Part shown: positions 42,419-51,258 of the stretch, piece after piece
Layout of the letters: each line of letters opens with the position of its first letter
Numbering within the stretch: the first letter of the stretch is position 1
Assembly (NCBI RefSeq): GCF_001654965.1
Contig: NZ_LXEV01000011.1
Span: 124,001-188,000 of the forward strand
DNA: 64,000 bases
Direction: 5' to 3'
From: Proteus hauseri ATCC 700826
Lineage (GTDB): Bacteria > Pseudomonadota > Gammaproteobacteria > Enterobacterales > Enterobacteriaceae
The notes under the pieces: model-generated
Database searches by the model: none
Told to the model about the DNA's origin: nothing
Seen by the model: only the letters and a program-made list of their open reading frames with translations
Translations under genes and position numbers: made by a program

Positions 42419-43516
42419 GTGATTATAATTCGATATTTAGCTCGGGAAACCCTTAAAAGTCAGATAGCCATCTTATTTATTTTGATGCTTATCTTTTTTA
42501 GCCAGAAATTGGTTGAAATTTTAGGGGCAGCAGTAGAAGGGAATATCCCTACTAATCTTGTTATTTCTCTGCTGTGGCTGGGAATACCAGAGATGGCACA
42601 GCTTATTCTTCCACTAAGCCTTTTTCTTGGGCTCTTGATGACTTACAGCAAACTTTATGTTGAAAGTGAGATAACCGTCATGAATGCGTGTGGAATAGGT
42701 AAGAAAGCCTTAGTGCAAGCTGCACTTCTGCTGTCATTACTGACAACCGCATTAGCCGCAGGGAATGTTATTTGGCTTATTCCTTGGTCATCAGTGCACC
42801 AAGAGACAGTACTTGAAGATGCTAAAGCAAATCCAAGTTTAGCAGCATTGATGGAAGGGCAATTTAAAATGTCCAGCGACCGCAATATGGTGCTTTATCT
42901 TGGTAGTGTAAAAGGAAATCAGTTCCAAGATGTTTTCCTTGCACAAGTACGACCAACACAAGATCAGCGTCCTTCTGTGGTTGTTGCCGATAAGGGCTAT
43001 ACCAAAGAATTACCAAATGGTAATCAGGTTGTGGTCTTGAGTGAAGGGACTCGCTACGAAGGTACTGCGGTGTTGCGTGATTTCCGTATTACTGATTTTA
43101 CCGACTACCAAGCTGTCATTGGGCACCATGAGTCAACCATCAACAGTAATCGTGTTGAACAAAAAACCATGTCAGAGTTATGGCACTCGACAGAAGCAGA
43201 ATCTATTGCTGAATTCCATTGGCGATTAACGCTGATTTTCTCTGTAGTCATAATGGCGGTAATGGTCGTACCTTTAAGTGAGGTAAATCCTCGTCAAGGT
43301 CGAGTATTAAGTATGTTGCCAGCAATGTTGCTCTATTTGGTCTTTTTCTTATTACAAAGCTCTCTACGCTCTAGTGGAGAAAAAGGGAAAGTAGATCCTT
43401 TAATTGCAATGTGGGCGGTAAATGGCGCCTATCTAGCATTGGCTATCTTGTTTAATATTTGGGATACCTTGCCAATGCGTAAATTACGCTCTCGCTTTAA
43501 GAAAGGAGTTGCCTGA
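42419..43516 (+). CDS. lptF: LptF, LPS export permease
   Basis: Inner-membrane subunit of the LptB2FGC transporter that extracts lipopolysaccharide and sends it through LptC-LptA to the outer membrane. The 365 residues, from GTG 42419, show six transmembrane helices, three on each side of a periplasmic beta-jellyroll (about 130-260). Conserved MIIIRYLARETLKSQIAILFIL and VNPRQGRVLSMLPAMLLYL are seen. Its stop overlaps the lptG start by one base (TGATG). Confidence 0.96.
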   Translation: MIIIRYLARETLKSQIAILFILMLIFFSQKLVEILGAAVEGNIPTNLVISLLWLGIPEMAQLILPLSLFLGLLMTYSKLYVESEITVMNACGIGKKALVQAALLLSLLTTALAAGNVIWLIPWSSVHQETVLEDAKANPSLAALMEGQFKMSSDRNMVLYLGSVKGNQFQDVFLAQVRPTQDQRPSVVVADKGYTKELPNGNQVVVLSEGTRYEGTAVLRDFRITDFTDYQAVIGHHESTINSNRVEQKTMSELWHSTEAESIAEFHWRLTLIFSVVIMAVMVVPLSEVNPRQGRVLSMLPAMLLYLVFFLLQSSLRSSGEKGKVDPLIAMWAVNGAYLALAILFNIWDTLPMRKLRSRFKKGVA

Positions 43517-44595
43517 TGTTTGGTGTATTAGATAGATATATCGGGCGTACTATATTGCAGTCTATTTTGATGACGCTTTTCTTACTGGTATCACTCTCTG
43601 GCATTATTAAGTTTGTCGATCAGCTGCGTAAAGTAGGGCAAGGTGATTTCACCACATTAGATGCTGGTATTTATGCCATTTTAAATATCCTAAAAGATGT
43701 GCAAATTTTCTTCCCTATGGCGGCATTACTTGGTGCATTGTTGGGGCTAGGTGCATTAGCCACGCGTAGTGAGTTGGTGGTAATGCAAGCTTCTGGTTTT
43801 ACCCGTTTGCAAATTGCGGGCTCAGTGATGAAAACAGCAATACCGCTGGTGTTACTCACAGTCTTGATTGGTGAATGGGGCGCACCACAAGGCGAGCAAT
43901 ACGCTCGTAACTATCGTGCAGAGAAAATCATGGGTAACTCTTTGGTTTCAACTAATCGCGGTATGTGGGCAAAAGACGGTAATCAGTTTATTTATATCAA
44001 CCGTATTAAAAGTCAAAATGAGATGCAAGGTGTATCACTATATGACTTTAATGAGGATAGAAAACTGGTATCAGTTCGATACGCTTCTAGTGCGACGTAC
44101 AATAGCGAGAAGAAAACTTGGGTATTAAAACAAGTTGAAGAATCGAATTTAAGTAATGAGCAACAAATCACGGGCAAAAAACAGGTTTCAGTCGAGTGGA
44201 ATACACGTTTAACGCCTGAAAAACTGAGTGTCGTGGCATTAGATCCTGATGCTTTATCCATTAGTGGTTTATATCAGTACGTTAAATATTTAAAACAGAG
44301 TGGGCAAGAGTCTGGTAATTATGAGCTGAACTTTTGGAAAAAAATCTTTGCTCCTGTTTCTGTTGCGGTAATGATGCTGATGGCATTGTCATTTATTTTT
44401 GGGCCATTACGTACAGTACCCATGGGATTAAGAGTAGTAACAGGTATCGCTTTTGGTTTCTTGTTCTATATTGTGAATGAAGTTTCGGGTCGATTAAGTT
44501 TGGTATATGGCATTCCGCCAGTCATTGCTGCTTTAGTCCCAGGAATATTATTTCTTACTCTTAGCCTTTGGTTATTAATGAGACGTAATCGTTAA
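43516..44595 (+). CDS. lptG: LptG, LPS export permease
   Basis: Partner of LptF with the same topology (359 residues; three helices, jellyroll, three helices). It begins MFGVLDRYIGRTILQSI and has the family regions GLGALATRSELVVMQASGFT and FIFGPLRTVPMGLRVVTGI. The two genes are coupled by TGATG, and a terminator follows. Confidence 0.96.
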   Translation: MFGVLDRYIGRTILQSILMTLFLLVSLSGIIKFVDQLRKVGQGDFTTLDAGIYAILNILKDVQIFFPMAALLGALLGLGALATRSELVVMQASGFTRLQIAGSVMKTAIPLVLLTVLIGEWGAPQGEQYARNYRAEKIMGNSLVSTNRGMWAKDGNQFIYINRIKSQNEMQGVSLYDFNEDRKLVSVRYASSATYNSEKKTWVLKQVEESNLSNEQQITGKKQVSVEWNTRLTPEKLSVVALDPDALSISGLYQYVKYLKQSGQESGNYELNFWKKIFAPVSVAVMMLMALSFIFGPLRTVPMGLRVVTGIAFGFLFYIVNEVSGRLSLVYGIPPVIAALVPGILFLTLSLWLLMRRNR

Positions 44596-44617
44596 AAGAT
44601 AGAGCATAATTAAAAGT

Positions 44618-44655
44618 AAAAGCACCTTTGATTAAAAATCGAAGGTGCTTTTTTA
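44618..44655 (+). terminator. Terminator of lptFG
   Basis: AAAAGCACCTT (44618-44628) pairs with AAGGTGCTTTT (44642-44652) and a T run follows. It can also serve the converging ampH gene. Confidence 0.88.
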
Positions 44656-44683
44656 TTGGTTATTTTATGGATGTTTTATCGTG

Positions 44684-45910
44684 TTATTGATAAAAATCTT
44701 TTGCTAAAGCACGCACAAGGGCATTGGTACCTTGTGTGACTTCGCTGAATTTAGTGCCATTAGGTTTACGTGTTATCACCACAAACACTCCAATATTAAG
44801 TTCTGGAATGGTGGCCATATAAGTGTTAAATCCACCACCACCACCGGTTTTTTGATAAATAGCCGGAATACCATTTGCCGGAGCCATATAAACCCAACCT
44901 AAGCCAACGCCATCAGCACGCCCGGCAACATCCATACCTTCTATTGACGAGAGTTGATTACGAGGAAAATAGATAGATTGCTCTTTACTCGCTGTTGCTT
45001 TTCTCATGGCGTTATGTGAGGTTAAAAAACCTTGCATCCAGCGTTGCATATCGGCTGGTGTTGAGTAAACCCCACCACTACCTGCTGCCGCTAAAGTATC
45101 TGAGCATGGACTTGGACGATAACCTACTAATAAACGCTGACACTGCGCGGGTGTTGGCGTCAGAGTGGTATCTCTCATACCCGCAGGTTTAGCGACATAT
45201 TGTTGCAGTAATTGAGGATAGCTTTTGCCAGATGCTTTAATTAGCGCATCAGCAAGAAGATCATAAGCTAAATTAGAATAAGCGGCGCTATTTCCAGCAG
45301 GCGAAGTTAATGTCGCTTTCTTCAACCAATTCCAACGATCACCATGTGTCGGCCAAATAAAAACAGGTCTTCCCCATTTTCCGCCGGGCTGCTCGCGAGG
45401 AAAGCCACTAGTGTGGCTCGCTAAATGATAAAGACGAATAGGCGACTGTGCACTAACTAATGGGATATCAACACCGTAATAATTATATTTTTGCAAAGGA
45501 TCTGTCACTAACAGTTTGCCTTCATCTTGCAGTTTGAGCATGATTTCGCTCGTCATTAATTTAGTAATAGAGGCAATACGGATAAGTGAATTCATTGTTG
45601 GAGCATTACGGCTTTCAGGTGTTGTGGTACCAAATGCACGATTCATAGATTGATCATTATTGATCATCACAATGACCATACCTTGCGGATTACTTTTTTG
45701 ATAAATCTGTGATGCATATTTATCAAATAGAGCGCTGGCATTTCGGGCATTTGGTGTTAACGTTGTTGGCCACTGCGTTAGCTCAGGTACATTCTGGCTA
45801 AATGTTGAAGAAGGCAATGATGCTGGTGGTATTGATGATCGCTGGCTACAAGCATTTAGCGTTAACATGGCAAGAGGGAGCAATAGATAATTCAGAACAT
45901 GTTTTTTCAT
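44684..45910 (-). CDS. ampH: AmpH-like penicillin-binding protein / DD-peptidase
   Basis: Class C beta-lactamase-like serine hydrolase; in E. coli AmpH is a DD-carboxypeptidase and endopeptidase acting on peptidoglycan. From ATG 45910 the protein has 408 residues and begins with a lipoprotein-like signal (LLLPLAMLTLNACSQ, lipobox LNAC), unlike E. coli AmpH which has a cleaved signal. Active-site motifs: SITK (SxxK), YSN (YxN) and KTGGGGGF (KTG). No ribosome-binding site is obvious for ATG 45910 or for the in-frame TTG 45925. Confidence 0.88.
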   Translation of the reverse strand: MKKHVLNYLLLPLAMLTLNACSQRSSIPPASLPSSTFSQNVPELTQWPTTLTPNARNASALFDKYASQIYQKSNPQGMVIVMINNDQSMNRAFGTTTPESRNAPTMNSLIRIASITKLMTSEIMLKLQDEGKLLVTDPLQKYNYYGVDIPLVSAQSPIRLYHLASHTSGFPREQPGGKWGRPVFIWPTHGDRWNWLKKATLTSPAGNSAAYSNLAYDLLADALIKASGKSYPQLLQQYVAKPAGMRDTTLTPTPAQCQRLLVGYRPSPCSDTLAAAGSGGVYSTPADMQRWMQGFLTSHNAMRKATASKEQSIYFPRNQLSSIEGMDVAGRADGVGLGWVYMAPANGIPAIYQKTGGGGGFNTYMATIPELNIGVFVVITRKPNGTKFSEVTQGTNALVRALAKDFYQ

Positions 45911-45996
45911 TTTTACGATCAACAAAAGTAAGTGAGTAGAAAGAGTATGAGCAACATAAATCCATTTATGTTCTGGTTTGTGCTGTTTTCGTCGTG

Positions 45997-46086
45997 CTAC
46001 TTCTTGTTTTTATTTATCATTTTTAGTACAGCGCCTAATATAATACCAACAAACATACCTGTTATAATCCAGCCAACTATGCCCAT
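45997..46086 (-). CDS. Possible 29-residue membrane protein
   Basis: ATG 46086 with GGGGTGGG directly upstream encodes MGIVGWIITGMFVGIILGAV and nine more residues ending in Lys. The sequence resembles the first helix of the YeaQ/YmgE (GlsB) family, which have three helices and about 80 residues, so this is either a one-helix small protein or a truncated member. It lies upstream of ampH on the same strand. A frame on the other strand (45932-46117) covers the same bases but has a poorer start. Confidence 0.4.
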   Translation of the reverse strand: MGIVGWIITGMFVGIILGAVLKMINKNKK

Positions 46087-46117
46087 AACCCACCCCGTTC
46101 TATCAGATTTAAACTAA

Positions 46118-46800
46118 ATTTTGATTATATTATCAGAAATAAGAATGTCTATCAGTGCAAGTGTGAGTTAACAAAAATATGAAGGTAAATGTGTCAAATT
46201 GTCATAACTCAAAAATGTTTACGGTGGGTATCACAAAAAGACAATAAATATTCTTTTTTGTGTTTTTACCATCGAAAAAAGAAATTAGTATTACAGCTAA
46301 GTTACAATCTAGCCTTAAGTTCTGCTATTTCAATCTAAATATTAGCTTTTCTTTATTATTCAGTTAGCATATGTTTATCAAGAAAATGTTAATTAATAGA
46401 GTTATCATTCAATATGGTTAACAATATTGGTTCTTTATTTTAAATATTATCTTTTTATGATGTAATCTTTGGTGTTATATAAAGATAATATAATGGTGTG
46501 TCATATTTTGTAATAATTTATCCATTGTGAGATTCACAAATTAAACTTATTATAGCTTCATCGAGTTAAGAGCCAGTAAATTGTTTTAAATAGAGCAAAG
46601 ATAACACAGTAAATAATAGAGATTTAATAAAGTAAATTATAAATAAGAATAAATTTTTAGTTTTACATTATTATATATTAAATGAGATATTTCTTTAAAT
46701 ATATTACAAAGTACCTAGAATTAAAATGAAGCTCTTTGTTTTAATAAAAAATATTTTTTATTAAAAATAAAATATCTATTTGTAATAGAGTTATCTCTTA
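46118..46800. other. AT-rich intergenic DNA
   Basis: About 680 nt of very AT-rich DNA with no ORF of substance and no recognised operator. It separates the conserved core from the leuX-associated island. Confidence 0.4.
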
Positions 46801-46813
46801 TATAAAAAATAAC

Positions 46814-46947
46814 TACCATCTTCCTCACACCAGGGAAGAAAGGGCAGTGACGCTAAAATAATAATTTATAGTCATTAAAACAAAACTAAGCCCTCAATTA
46901 GAAGTACTGTTGGATCAAAACACTAACCCAAGTTTTGATCCTTTTTT
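46814..46947 (+). ncRNA. Candidate small RNA with intrinsic terminator
   Basis: A strong terminator (46912-46947) stands alone, with no gene in front of it on the plus strand for over 2 kb. Upstream is a possible promoter (TTGTAA 46780, TATAAA 46801, spacing 15) and between them a less AT-rich stretch with a small hairpin (CTTCC 46820-46824 with GGAAG 46834-46838). A transcript of about 134 nt would result. No ORF is found in it. The start is an estimate. Confidence 0.4.
46912..46947 (+). terminator. Orphan intrinsic terminator
   Basis: GGATCAAAAC (46912-46921) and GTTTTGATCC (46932-46941) form a perfect 10-bp stem followed by a T run. Confidence 0.88.
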
Positions 46948-47040
46948 TGCTTTTCGATATATAAAATAATTTATATCGAGATATCGAAATAAATTAACCA
47001 ATATAAATATATTGATAATTTAATCATAATATTTATCTAA

Positions 47041-47078
47041 GATTAAGGATTAAGGATTAAGGATTAAGGATTAAGGAT
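47041..47078. repeat. Heptamer tandem repeat (GATTAAG)5
   Basis: Five perfect copies of GATTAAG plus a partial sixth. It lies in non-coding DNA about 160 nt upstream of the leuX promoter. Confidence 0.95.
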
Positions 47079-47180
47079 AGCTAATAATTGATTGGATAGT
47101 AAAAATAGCAGATTTTATATACACCAAAAGTCAGAAGTGCACTTTTTTTCGCCAATCAGCCTGAAAATCAACAATAATTG

Positions 47181-47208
47181 TTGCGGGGCTATTTAACGCA
47201 AGTATAAT
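47181..47208 (+). promoter_or_regulatory. Promoter of tRNA-Leu(CAA)
   Basis: TTGCGG (47181-47186) and TATAAT (47203-47208) are 16 bp apart, and a GC-rich discriminator (GGGCGGG) follows, as for stable RNA genes under stringent control. Confidence 0.78.
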
Positions 47209-47235
47209 GGGCGGGTTTTCCAGATACACTTCAGT

Positions 47236-47320
47236 GCCGGAGTGGCGAAATTGGTAGACGCAGTTGATTCAAAATCAACCGCCTTCGGGTGTGCCGGTTC
47301 GAGTCCGGCCTTCGGCACCA
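47236..47320 (+). tRNA. leuX: tRNA-Leu(CAA)
   Basis: Class II tRNA of 85 nt with acceptor GCCGGAG/CTTCGGC, an anticodon stem GTTGA/TCAAC around TTCAAAA (anticodon CAA), a variable arm with a CCTTCGGG loop, T-loop GTTCGAG and encoded ACCA. leuX is a well-known integration site for genomic islands, and an integrase remnant follows here. Confidence 0.96.
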
Positions 47321-47500
47321 AAATCAGACGCCTAAGAGCGTCTTTTTTTATGTCCAAAATCTGCGTTTTATAAGGCTTTTCGCCACTTTTTAATCTTCCC
47401 AAGTATATTAAGATCAACCCACATCAAGTACCTACTGTTGGTATAAGTGTTGGCATCTTTTGATTCGATAATAGTTTGTATCAATAGAAGTAGATAAATA

Positions 47501-47633
47501 ATTGCTTTTACAGATGCTCAAGTCAGGGCTGCCAAACCTTTGGATAAATCGTATAAACTAACAGACGGTGATGGTATGCACTTGATGATACATACCAACG
47601 GCTCAAAATATTGGCGTTTGCAGTATCGTTTTC
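47501..47633 (+). pseudogene. P4-type integrase, N-terminal remnant
   Basis: The frame reads AFTDAQVRAAKPLDKSYKLTDGDGMHLMI and NGSKYWRLQYRF, which is the N-terminal arm-binding domain of P4-family tyrosine recombinases. The start codon seems lost (ATT at 47501), and after residue ~44 the sequence switches to a transposase remnant. The catalytic domain is absent. It begins 180 nt after leuX in the same direction, the standard place of such integrases. Confidence 0.8.
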
Positions 47634-48011
47634 TCTGGACAATAAACTGACCATCAAAGCGCTAGATATGGAGTGGGCAACTCGAGGTAATTCCATAGCG
47701 ATCAGGTTAGTCACTATACAAGTAAGCAGTTCTGGTAGTTACTGTGGAGATACCGGATCAGACAAAATTATGAGTAGGCGCGGAAACGGCTGGGATAATA
47801 GCTTAATGGAGTGCTTCTTTATGAGCCTGAAGAACGAGCGGGTACCAGTGGCTGGCTACATAAGTTTAGTGATGATGCTCATGTAATAACGGGTCATATC
47901 GTTGGGTATTGCAGCATACACAGACCGCACGAATATAACCGAGGGTTATCACCCAACAAATTTGAAAAGTGATACTGGAAAAACGCTAACACCGTGGTTA
48001 GTTTTAGTTGA
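47634..48011 (+). pseudogene. IS3-family transposase (OrfB), C-terminal remnant
   Basis: The frames give LTIKALDMEWATRGN, then MSRRGNGWDNSLMECFFMSLKNERVPVAGY and, after a +1 shift near 47864, FSDDAHVITGHIVGYCSIHRPHEYNRGLSPN, then an in-frame TGA and YWKNANTVVSFS. This is the end of the DDE integrase domain of an IS3-family OrfB (WDN...E motif region). Two lesions and the missing 5' part show decay. No inverted terminal repeats were identified. Confidence 0.82.
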
Positions 48012-48830
48012 TCACTACAAAGCAAGATCACCGATAAAAATGAGCTGCATGGTTTAATTATTATTTAGGAAACACTAAAGTAAATAGGATCGGCATACTC
48101 TCTTTTGAGTGAATTTGGATGGCACAAGCTAGTTCTGTAACAAGTCAATATAAACACAGGTTATTTATGTATCCACAAGTTATTTTTAGATAAAATTATT
48201 AATAATACAGGATCTTTTTATTTTAATAATAACTAGTCTTAAATTGGCTTATTTTTCGATAAAAATAAGTATCCATTTTCATAGGAAGTCTCGGGGATTG
48301 AACTTGATGTATAAGACGCTAAAAAGGGCGCTAATTTAAATAATAACTCCGCGAAATTTTATTTGCGCTCTTAGAAATTGATTAAAGAAAATTTATTTTT
48401 ATTCGCATTATTTATTTATTCAAACCTAGTCTAACCATTTTTTAAATTAGGTTATTACGCATTTAATCATTATTCGATTACTTAATATTTATCTTCATCA
48501 TATAAATTGAAAATATCCTCTAAACCTTTTTTAATGTTATCTGTTCATGTTATTAGTGATCTTATCATTAATGTATTGATAATAAAGCAAAATATAAAAA
48601 AACAAATAGAAAATAACGATCAATAATAAGTTATTTAATAGGTTTTTCCTATCAAATTGCTATTTATTGATCGGTAGTAACGTGTTTACACGGCTTATTA
48701 ATAATATTAAATTTAACTCAATAAATTATTAAATAATAAAAAATAAAGAAAGTAATAAAGAGAGTTAAATAATAATAAAGGAATCTTATTTCGACTAATT
48801 AAATTCGATGAGTATGGTGAGATAATCATA
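48012..48830. other. Long AT-rich region upstream of the fimbrial regulator
   Basis: 819 nt with no ORF. It includes a perfect 9-bp hairpin (CTTATTTTT 48248-48256 with AAAAATAAG 48261-48269) without a T run. It should carry the promoter of the MrpJ-like gene. No pair of long inverted repeats of the invertible-promoter type was found, and no recombinase gene is near. Confidence 0.45.
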
Positions 48831-49100
48831 ATGAATCAAAAAAAACAATTTTATAACATGAGAGGAAATAATGATTTATTATTGCGGAAAAATATTGGTA
48901 TTTATATTAAAAATGCACGTAAAAATAAATCCTTATCGGGTAAGCAGTTGGGTAAATTATTAAATCTGAGCCAGCAGCAGATATCACGATATGAAAATGC
49001 CGTGACCAGCATTAATATCGAAACCTTAAATGTCATTTTAATTATCTTAGAGAAAGATTGGTTTGATTTTCTTGATTATATTATGAAAAAGGAAATATAA
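48831..49100 (+). CDS. MrpJ-family (XRE-type) fimbrial regulator
   Basis: 89-residue HTH protein. The helix-turn-helix is at about residues 35-60 (SGKQLGKLLNLSQQQISRYENAV), and the SQQQISRYE motif is that of MrpJ and its paralogues in Proteus, which repress flagellar genes and adjust fimbrial expression. It stands directly upstream of a fimbrial operon, whereas mrpJ is the last gene of the mrp operon. It is likely co-regulated with this locus. A second in-frame Met at residue 10 could be the start, but ATG 48831 fits. Confidence 0.85.
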   Translation: MNQKKQFYNMRGNNDLLLRKNIGIYIKNARKNKSLSGKQLGKLLNLSQQQISRYENAVTSINIETLNVILIILEKDWFDFLDYIMKKEI

Positions 49101-49237
49101 ATAGAAAAGTGCACCCTCTCTTTGCATATATTTTTTACTTTTTATTTTTATTACAGGTTCTTCATTATTTATCTTTTTTAGTGGGGTGGTTGACCACGGA
49201 CTTAGGCTGTCTTTTAAAAAGGTTTGAACATCATTTT

Positions 49238-49273
49238 AAAAAAAGAGTCAATGATAGGCTGATTCTTTTTTTT
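49238..49273 (+). terminator. Terminator after the MrpJ-like gene
   Basis: AAAAAAAGAGTCA (49238-49250) pairs with TGATTCTTTTTTT (49260-49272) through one G-T pair. It suggests that the regulator and the fimbrial genes are at least partly separate transcripts. A 71-residue frame (49109-49324) overlaps it and is not counted. Confidence 0.75.
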
Positions 49274-49356
49274 AAAAAAAGGGGTTATATCGAGAGACAT
49301 TGTTTTCTGAATATAACCGAATAAGTGTCATTTTAATTTTTCAAAGGTATTTAATT

Positions 49357-49920
49357 ATGCGTACTAAATTAATCGCGCTGTCAGTCCCTTTCTTATTAAT
49401 GGGGATCGGCTCAGCACAAGCGGCTAACCAAACTAACATTGAGTTTTTAGGTAATATCCAAGCGGTGAGCTGCGACGTCAATGTTAATGGTCAAAACCAA
49501 GTGACTTTAGGGAGTGTGCGTACTTCTGACTTCACTACCGCCTCTACCCCTGTTGCAGAGGGTCAAACTGAATTTCAATTAACATTAAGTGGCTGTGATG
49601 CACTAAAAACTGCGGGTAAAGCACTGGTTGAAATTAACGGTGATACCGTACCAGGAAGCACTAACATTTTCTTACAAAAAAGTAAAAACCCAACCAGTAA
49701 TGCAGGTGTCATGATTTTAGATGATAAAAAACAACCAATTGAAAATGGTAAATCTGTTCAAATGGCTGAAATCTCCGCACCTGCGGAAGGTGATGATTAC
49801 ACCTCACTGGACAATGTGTCTTTAAAATTAACCGCTGCTTATGGTTCAACTGCCACCGATACGGCTGTGACTACTGGGACATTTAAAGCACCTGTTTTAT
49901 TCTCATTTGTTTATGAATAA
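49357..49920 (+). CDS. Fimbrial major subunit (locus 1)
   Basis: Chaperone-usher pilin of 187 residues from ATG 49357 (after AAAGG). Signal peptide about 1-22 (ends SAQA), Cys39 and Cys80 form the usual disulfide, and the C-terminus has the FSFVYE strand with penultimate Tyr recognised by the chaperone. The donor-strand region (TNIEFLGNI) is at the N-terminus. It is the first fimbrial gene, and a terminator directly after it suggests that it is made in excess, as expected for the shaft subunit. Confidence 0.88.
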   Translation: MRTKLIALSVPFLLMGIGSAQAANQTNIEFLGNIQAVSCDVNVNGQNQVTLGSVRTSDFTTASTPVAEGQTEFQLTLSGCDALKTAGKALVEINGDTVPGSTNIFLQKSKNPTSNAGVMILDDKKQPIENGKSVQMAEISAPAEGDDYTSLDNVSLKLTAAYGSTATDTAVTTGTFKAPVLFSFVYE

Positions 49921-49927
49921 ATAGAAA

Positions 49928-49952
49928 TGAGGGAGGGAATACCTCCCTTTTT
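49928..49952 (+). terminator. Partial terminator after the major pilin gene
   Basis: GGGAGG (49931-49936) pairs with CCTCCC (49942-49947) and TTTTTATT follows. Such a partial terminator would give more major pilin than downstream components. Confidence 0.8.
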
Positions 49953-49973
49953 ATTATATCAGGGGGATACGTT

Positions 49974-50687
49974 GTGAAATCGATTTTGACATTATGTTTT
50001 ACCGCTATGGTGGCATTATGCCCCGCTTATACTTTCGCTGGGATCTCTTACCAATTAGGGGCACTAAGAGTGGTCTATCATGAAGGGGAAAAAGGGGTCC
50101 CTTTAATGCTAATTAATAACACTAAAGAGGAATCGGTTTTAACCCAAACAGTGACATTAAAAACCCCCTCAGGACCAGAAGAAAAAATATTTTATGTTCT
50201 ACCGTCTATCGTCAAAATTTCACCGCAGTCATCAACGAATGTGAAAATCATACTTAAAGAGGCGACGTCGTTACCTCAAGATCGCGAATCTATTTTTTAT
50301 ATCAACAGTAAAGCGATCCCGTTAATTGATCATAAAGAAGAACAAGAAAAAAATATCTCAGGGGGAATTAATATTGGTATATCGTCGGTGATAAAACTTT
50401 TCTATCGCCCCCAAAATTTACCCATGAGTATTGAGACTGCCCAAGAAAATTTACGGTTCGAAGCTTTAGACAATAAATTAAAAATATCCAATGCCTCTCC
50501 TTATTACATTACCTTGGTGAATGTTAAAGTGGATGGTCAACAAGTGCCTTTAAAGGGAAAAGGCATGTTGCCGCCTTATGACGCCTTTGAATATACGTTA
50601 ACCGAGAAAAAGAGCCCATCAATCCCACATCAATTCCAATGGACTTTAATTAATGATTCGGGCGGCATGTATGAATATTCAAAATAA
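49974..50687 (+). CDS. Fimbrial periplasmic chaperone 1 (locus 1)
   Basis: PapD-like chaperone of 237 residues from GTG 49974 (after GGGGGATAC). Signal peptide about 1-22; two Ig-like domains; G1/F1 features LGALRVVYHEGEKG (conserved Arg of the subunit-binding cleft), PQDRESIFYINSKAIP and SSVIKLFYRP (conserved Lys). It folds pilins in the periplasm by donor-strand complementation. It overlaps the next gene by 17 nt. Confidence 0.9.
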   Translation: MKSILTLCFTAMVALCPAYTFAGISYQLGALRVVYHEGEKGVPLMLINNTKEESVLTQTVTLKTPSGPEEKIFYVLPSIVKISPQSSTNVKIILKEATSLPQDRESIFYINSKAIPLIDHKEEQEKNISGGINIGISSVIKLFYRPQNLPMSIETAQENLRFEALDNKLKISNASPYYITLVNVKVDGQQVPLKGKGMLPPYDAFEYTLTEKKSPSIPHQFQWTLINDSGGMYEYSK

Positions 50688-51252
50688 GCCGGTGTTGTGT
50701 GGGTTCATTCTTTTTTTACTGACGTTGTTCTCTTCAAGTGTGTTTGCATTATCCCGAGCAACCATTAATTTTGAAGCCAATGTTGTGAAGGTGGCTTGTG
50801 AATTATCGGTCTCACAGAGTCAAATTAAGTTTGATCCAGTGATGAATAATGAAATTAAACCGCATACCCTTATTCGCGCTCGTGATTTTATTTTGAATAT
50901 TTCACGGTGTAATGCCGTGGATGGCCAAGACAGCATTACCCCTAAATTAAAAGTCTCGGGGTTGGGATTTAATACTAGTGATGGAAAATGGTTATTTAAA
51001 GCCCAGGACTCTTCCGTCAAAAATATGGGGTTTTTATTGTATCACAGTGATACTCAGCCGAGTTATTCGGATATCTCACTTAAAAATAATGACATTATTG
51101 ATTATCACCAAACCTATAAAGTCTCAACACTCAATTTGGATACCAAATTTTATGCCATGATGGCCTGCGGTGATAGCGAAACCTGTGATAAAGCGAAAGT
51201 CGAGACCGGCATTATTAAAGCAATTGTGAGTTTTGACCTTCTTTATGATTAA
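50671..51252 (+). CDS. Fimbrial pilin subunit (locus 1, minor)
   Basis: 193 residues from ATG 50671, whose start overlaps the end of the chaperone gene. Signal peptide about 1-27 (FSSSVFA), a pilin Cys pair (VACELSV and ISRCNA), a third and fourth Cys in MACGDSETCDK, and the C-terminal strand VSFDLLYD with a penultimate Tyr. It is a divergent pilin, perhaps an adaptor or terminator subunit. The longer frame from 50653 adds six residues. Confidence 0.8.
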   Translation: MNIQNKPVLCGFILFLLTLFSSSVFALSRATINFEANVVKVACELSVSQSQIKFDPVMNNEIKPHTLIRARDFILNISRCNAVDGQDSITPKLKVSGLGFNTSDGKWLFKAQDSSVKNMGFLLYHSDTQPSYSDISLKNNDIIDYHQTYKVSTLNLDTKFYAMMACGDSETCDKAKVETGIIKAIVSFDLLYD

Positions 51253-51258
51253 TTAAAA

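Noticed and set aside
47193-47417. 74-residue frame on the minus strand across leuX
   Set aside because: It contains the AGLEPAHPKAVDFESTASTNFATPAL type sequence that is a well-known false translation of tRNA-Leu genes.
49109-49324. 71-residue frame between the MrpJ-like gene and the pilin
   Set aside because: It has no ribosome-binding site, overlaps a strong terminator, and has Phe/Leu/Lys low-complexity content.
48012-49356. Invertible promoter element as in the mrp operon
   Set aside because: No pair of long inverted repeats and no recombinase gene were found near the start of locus 1.
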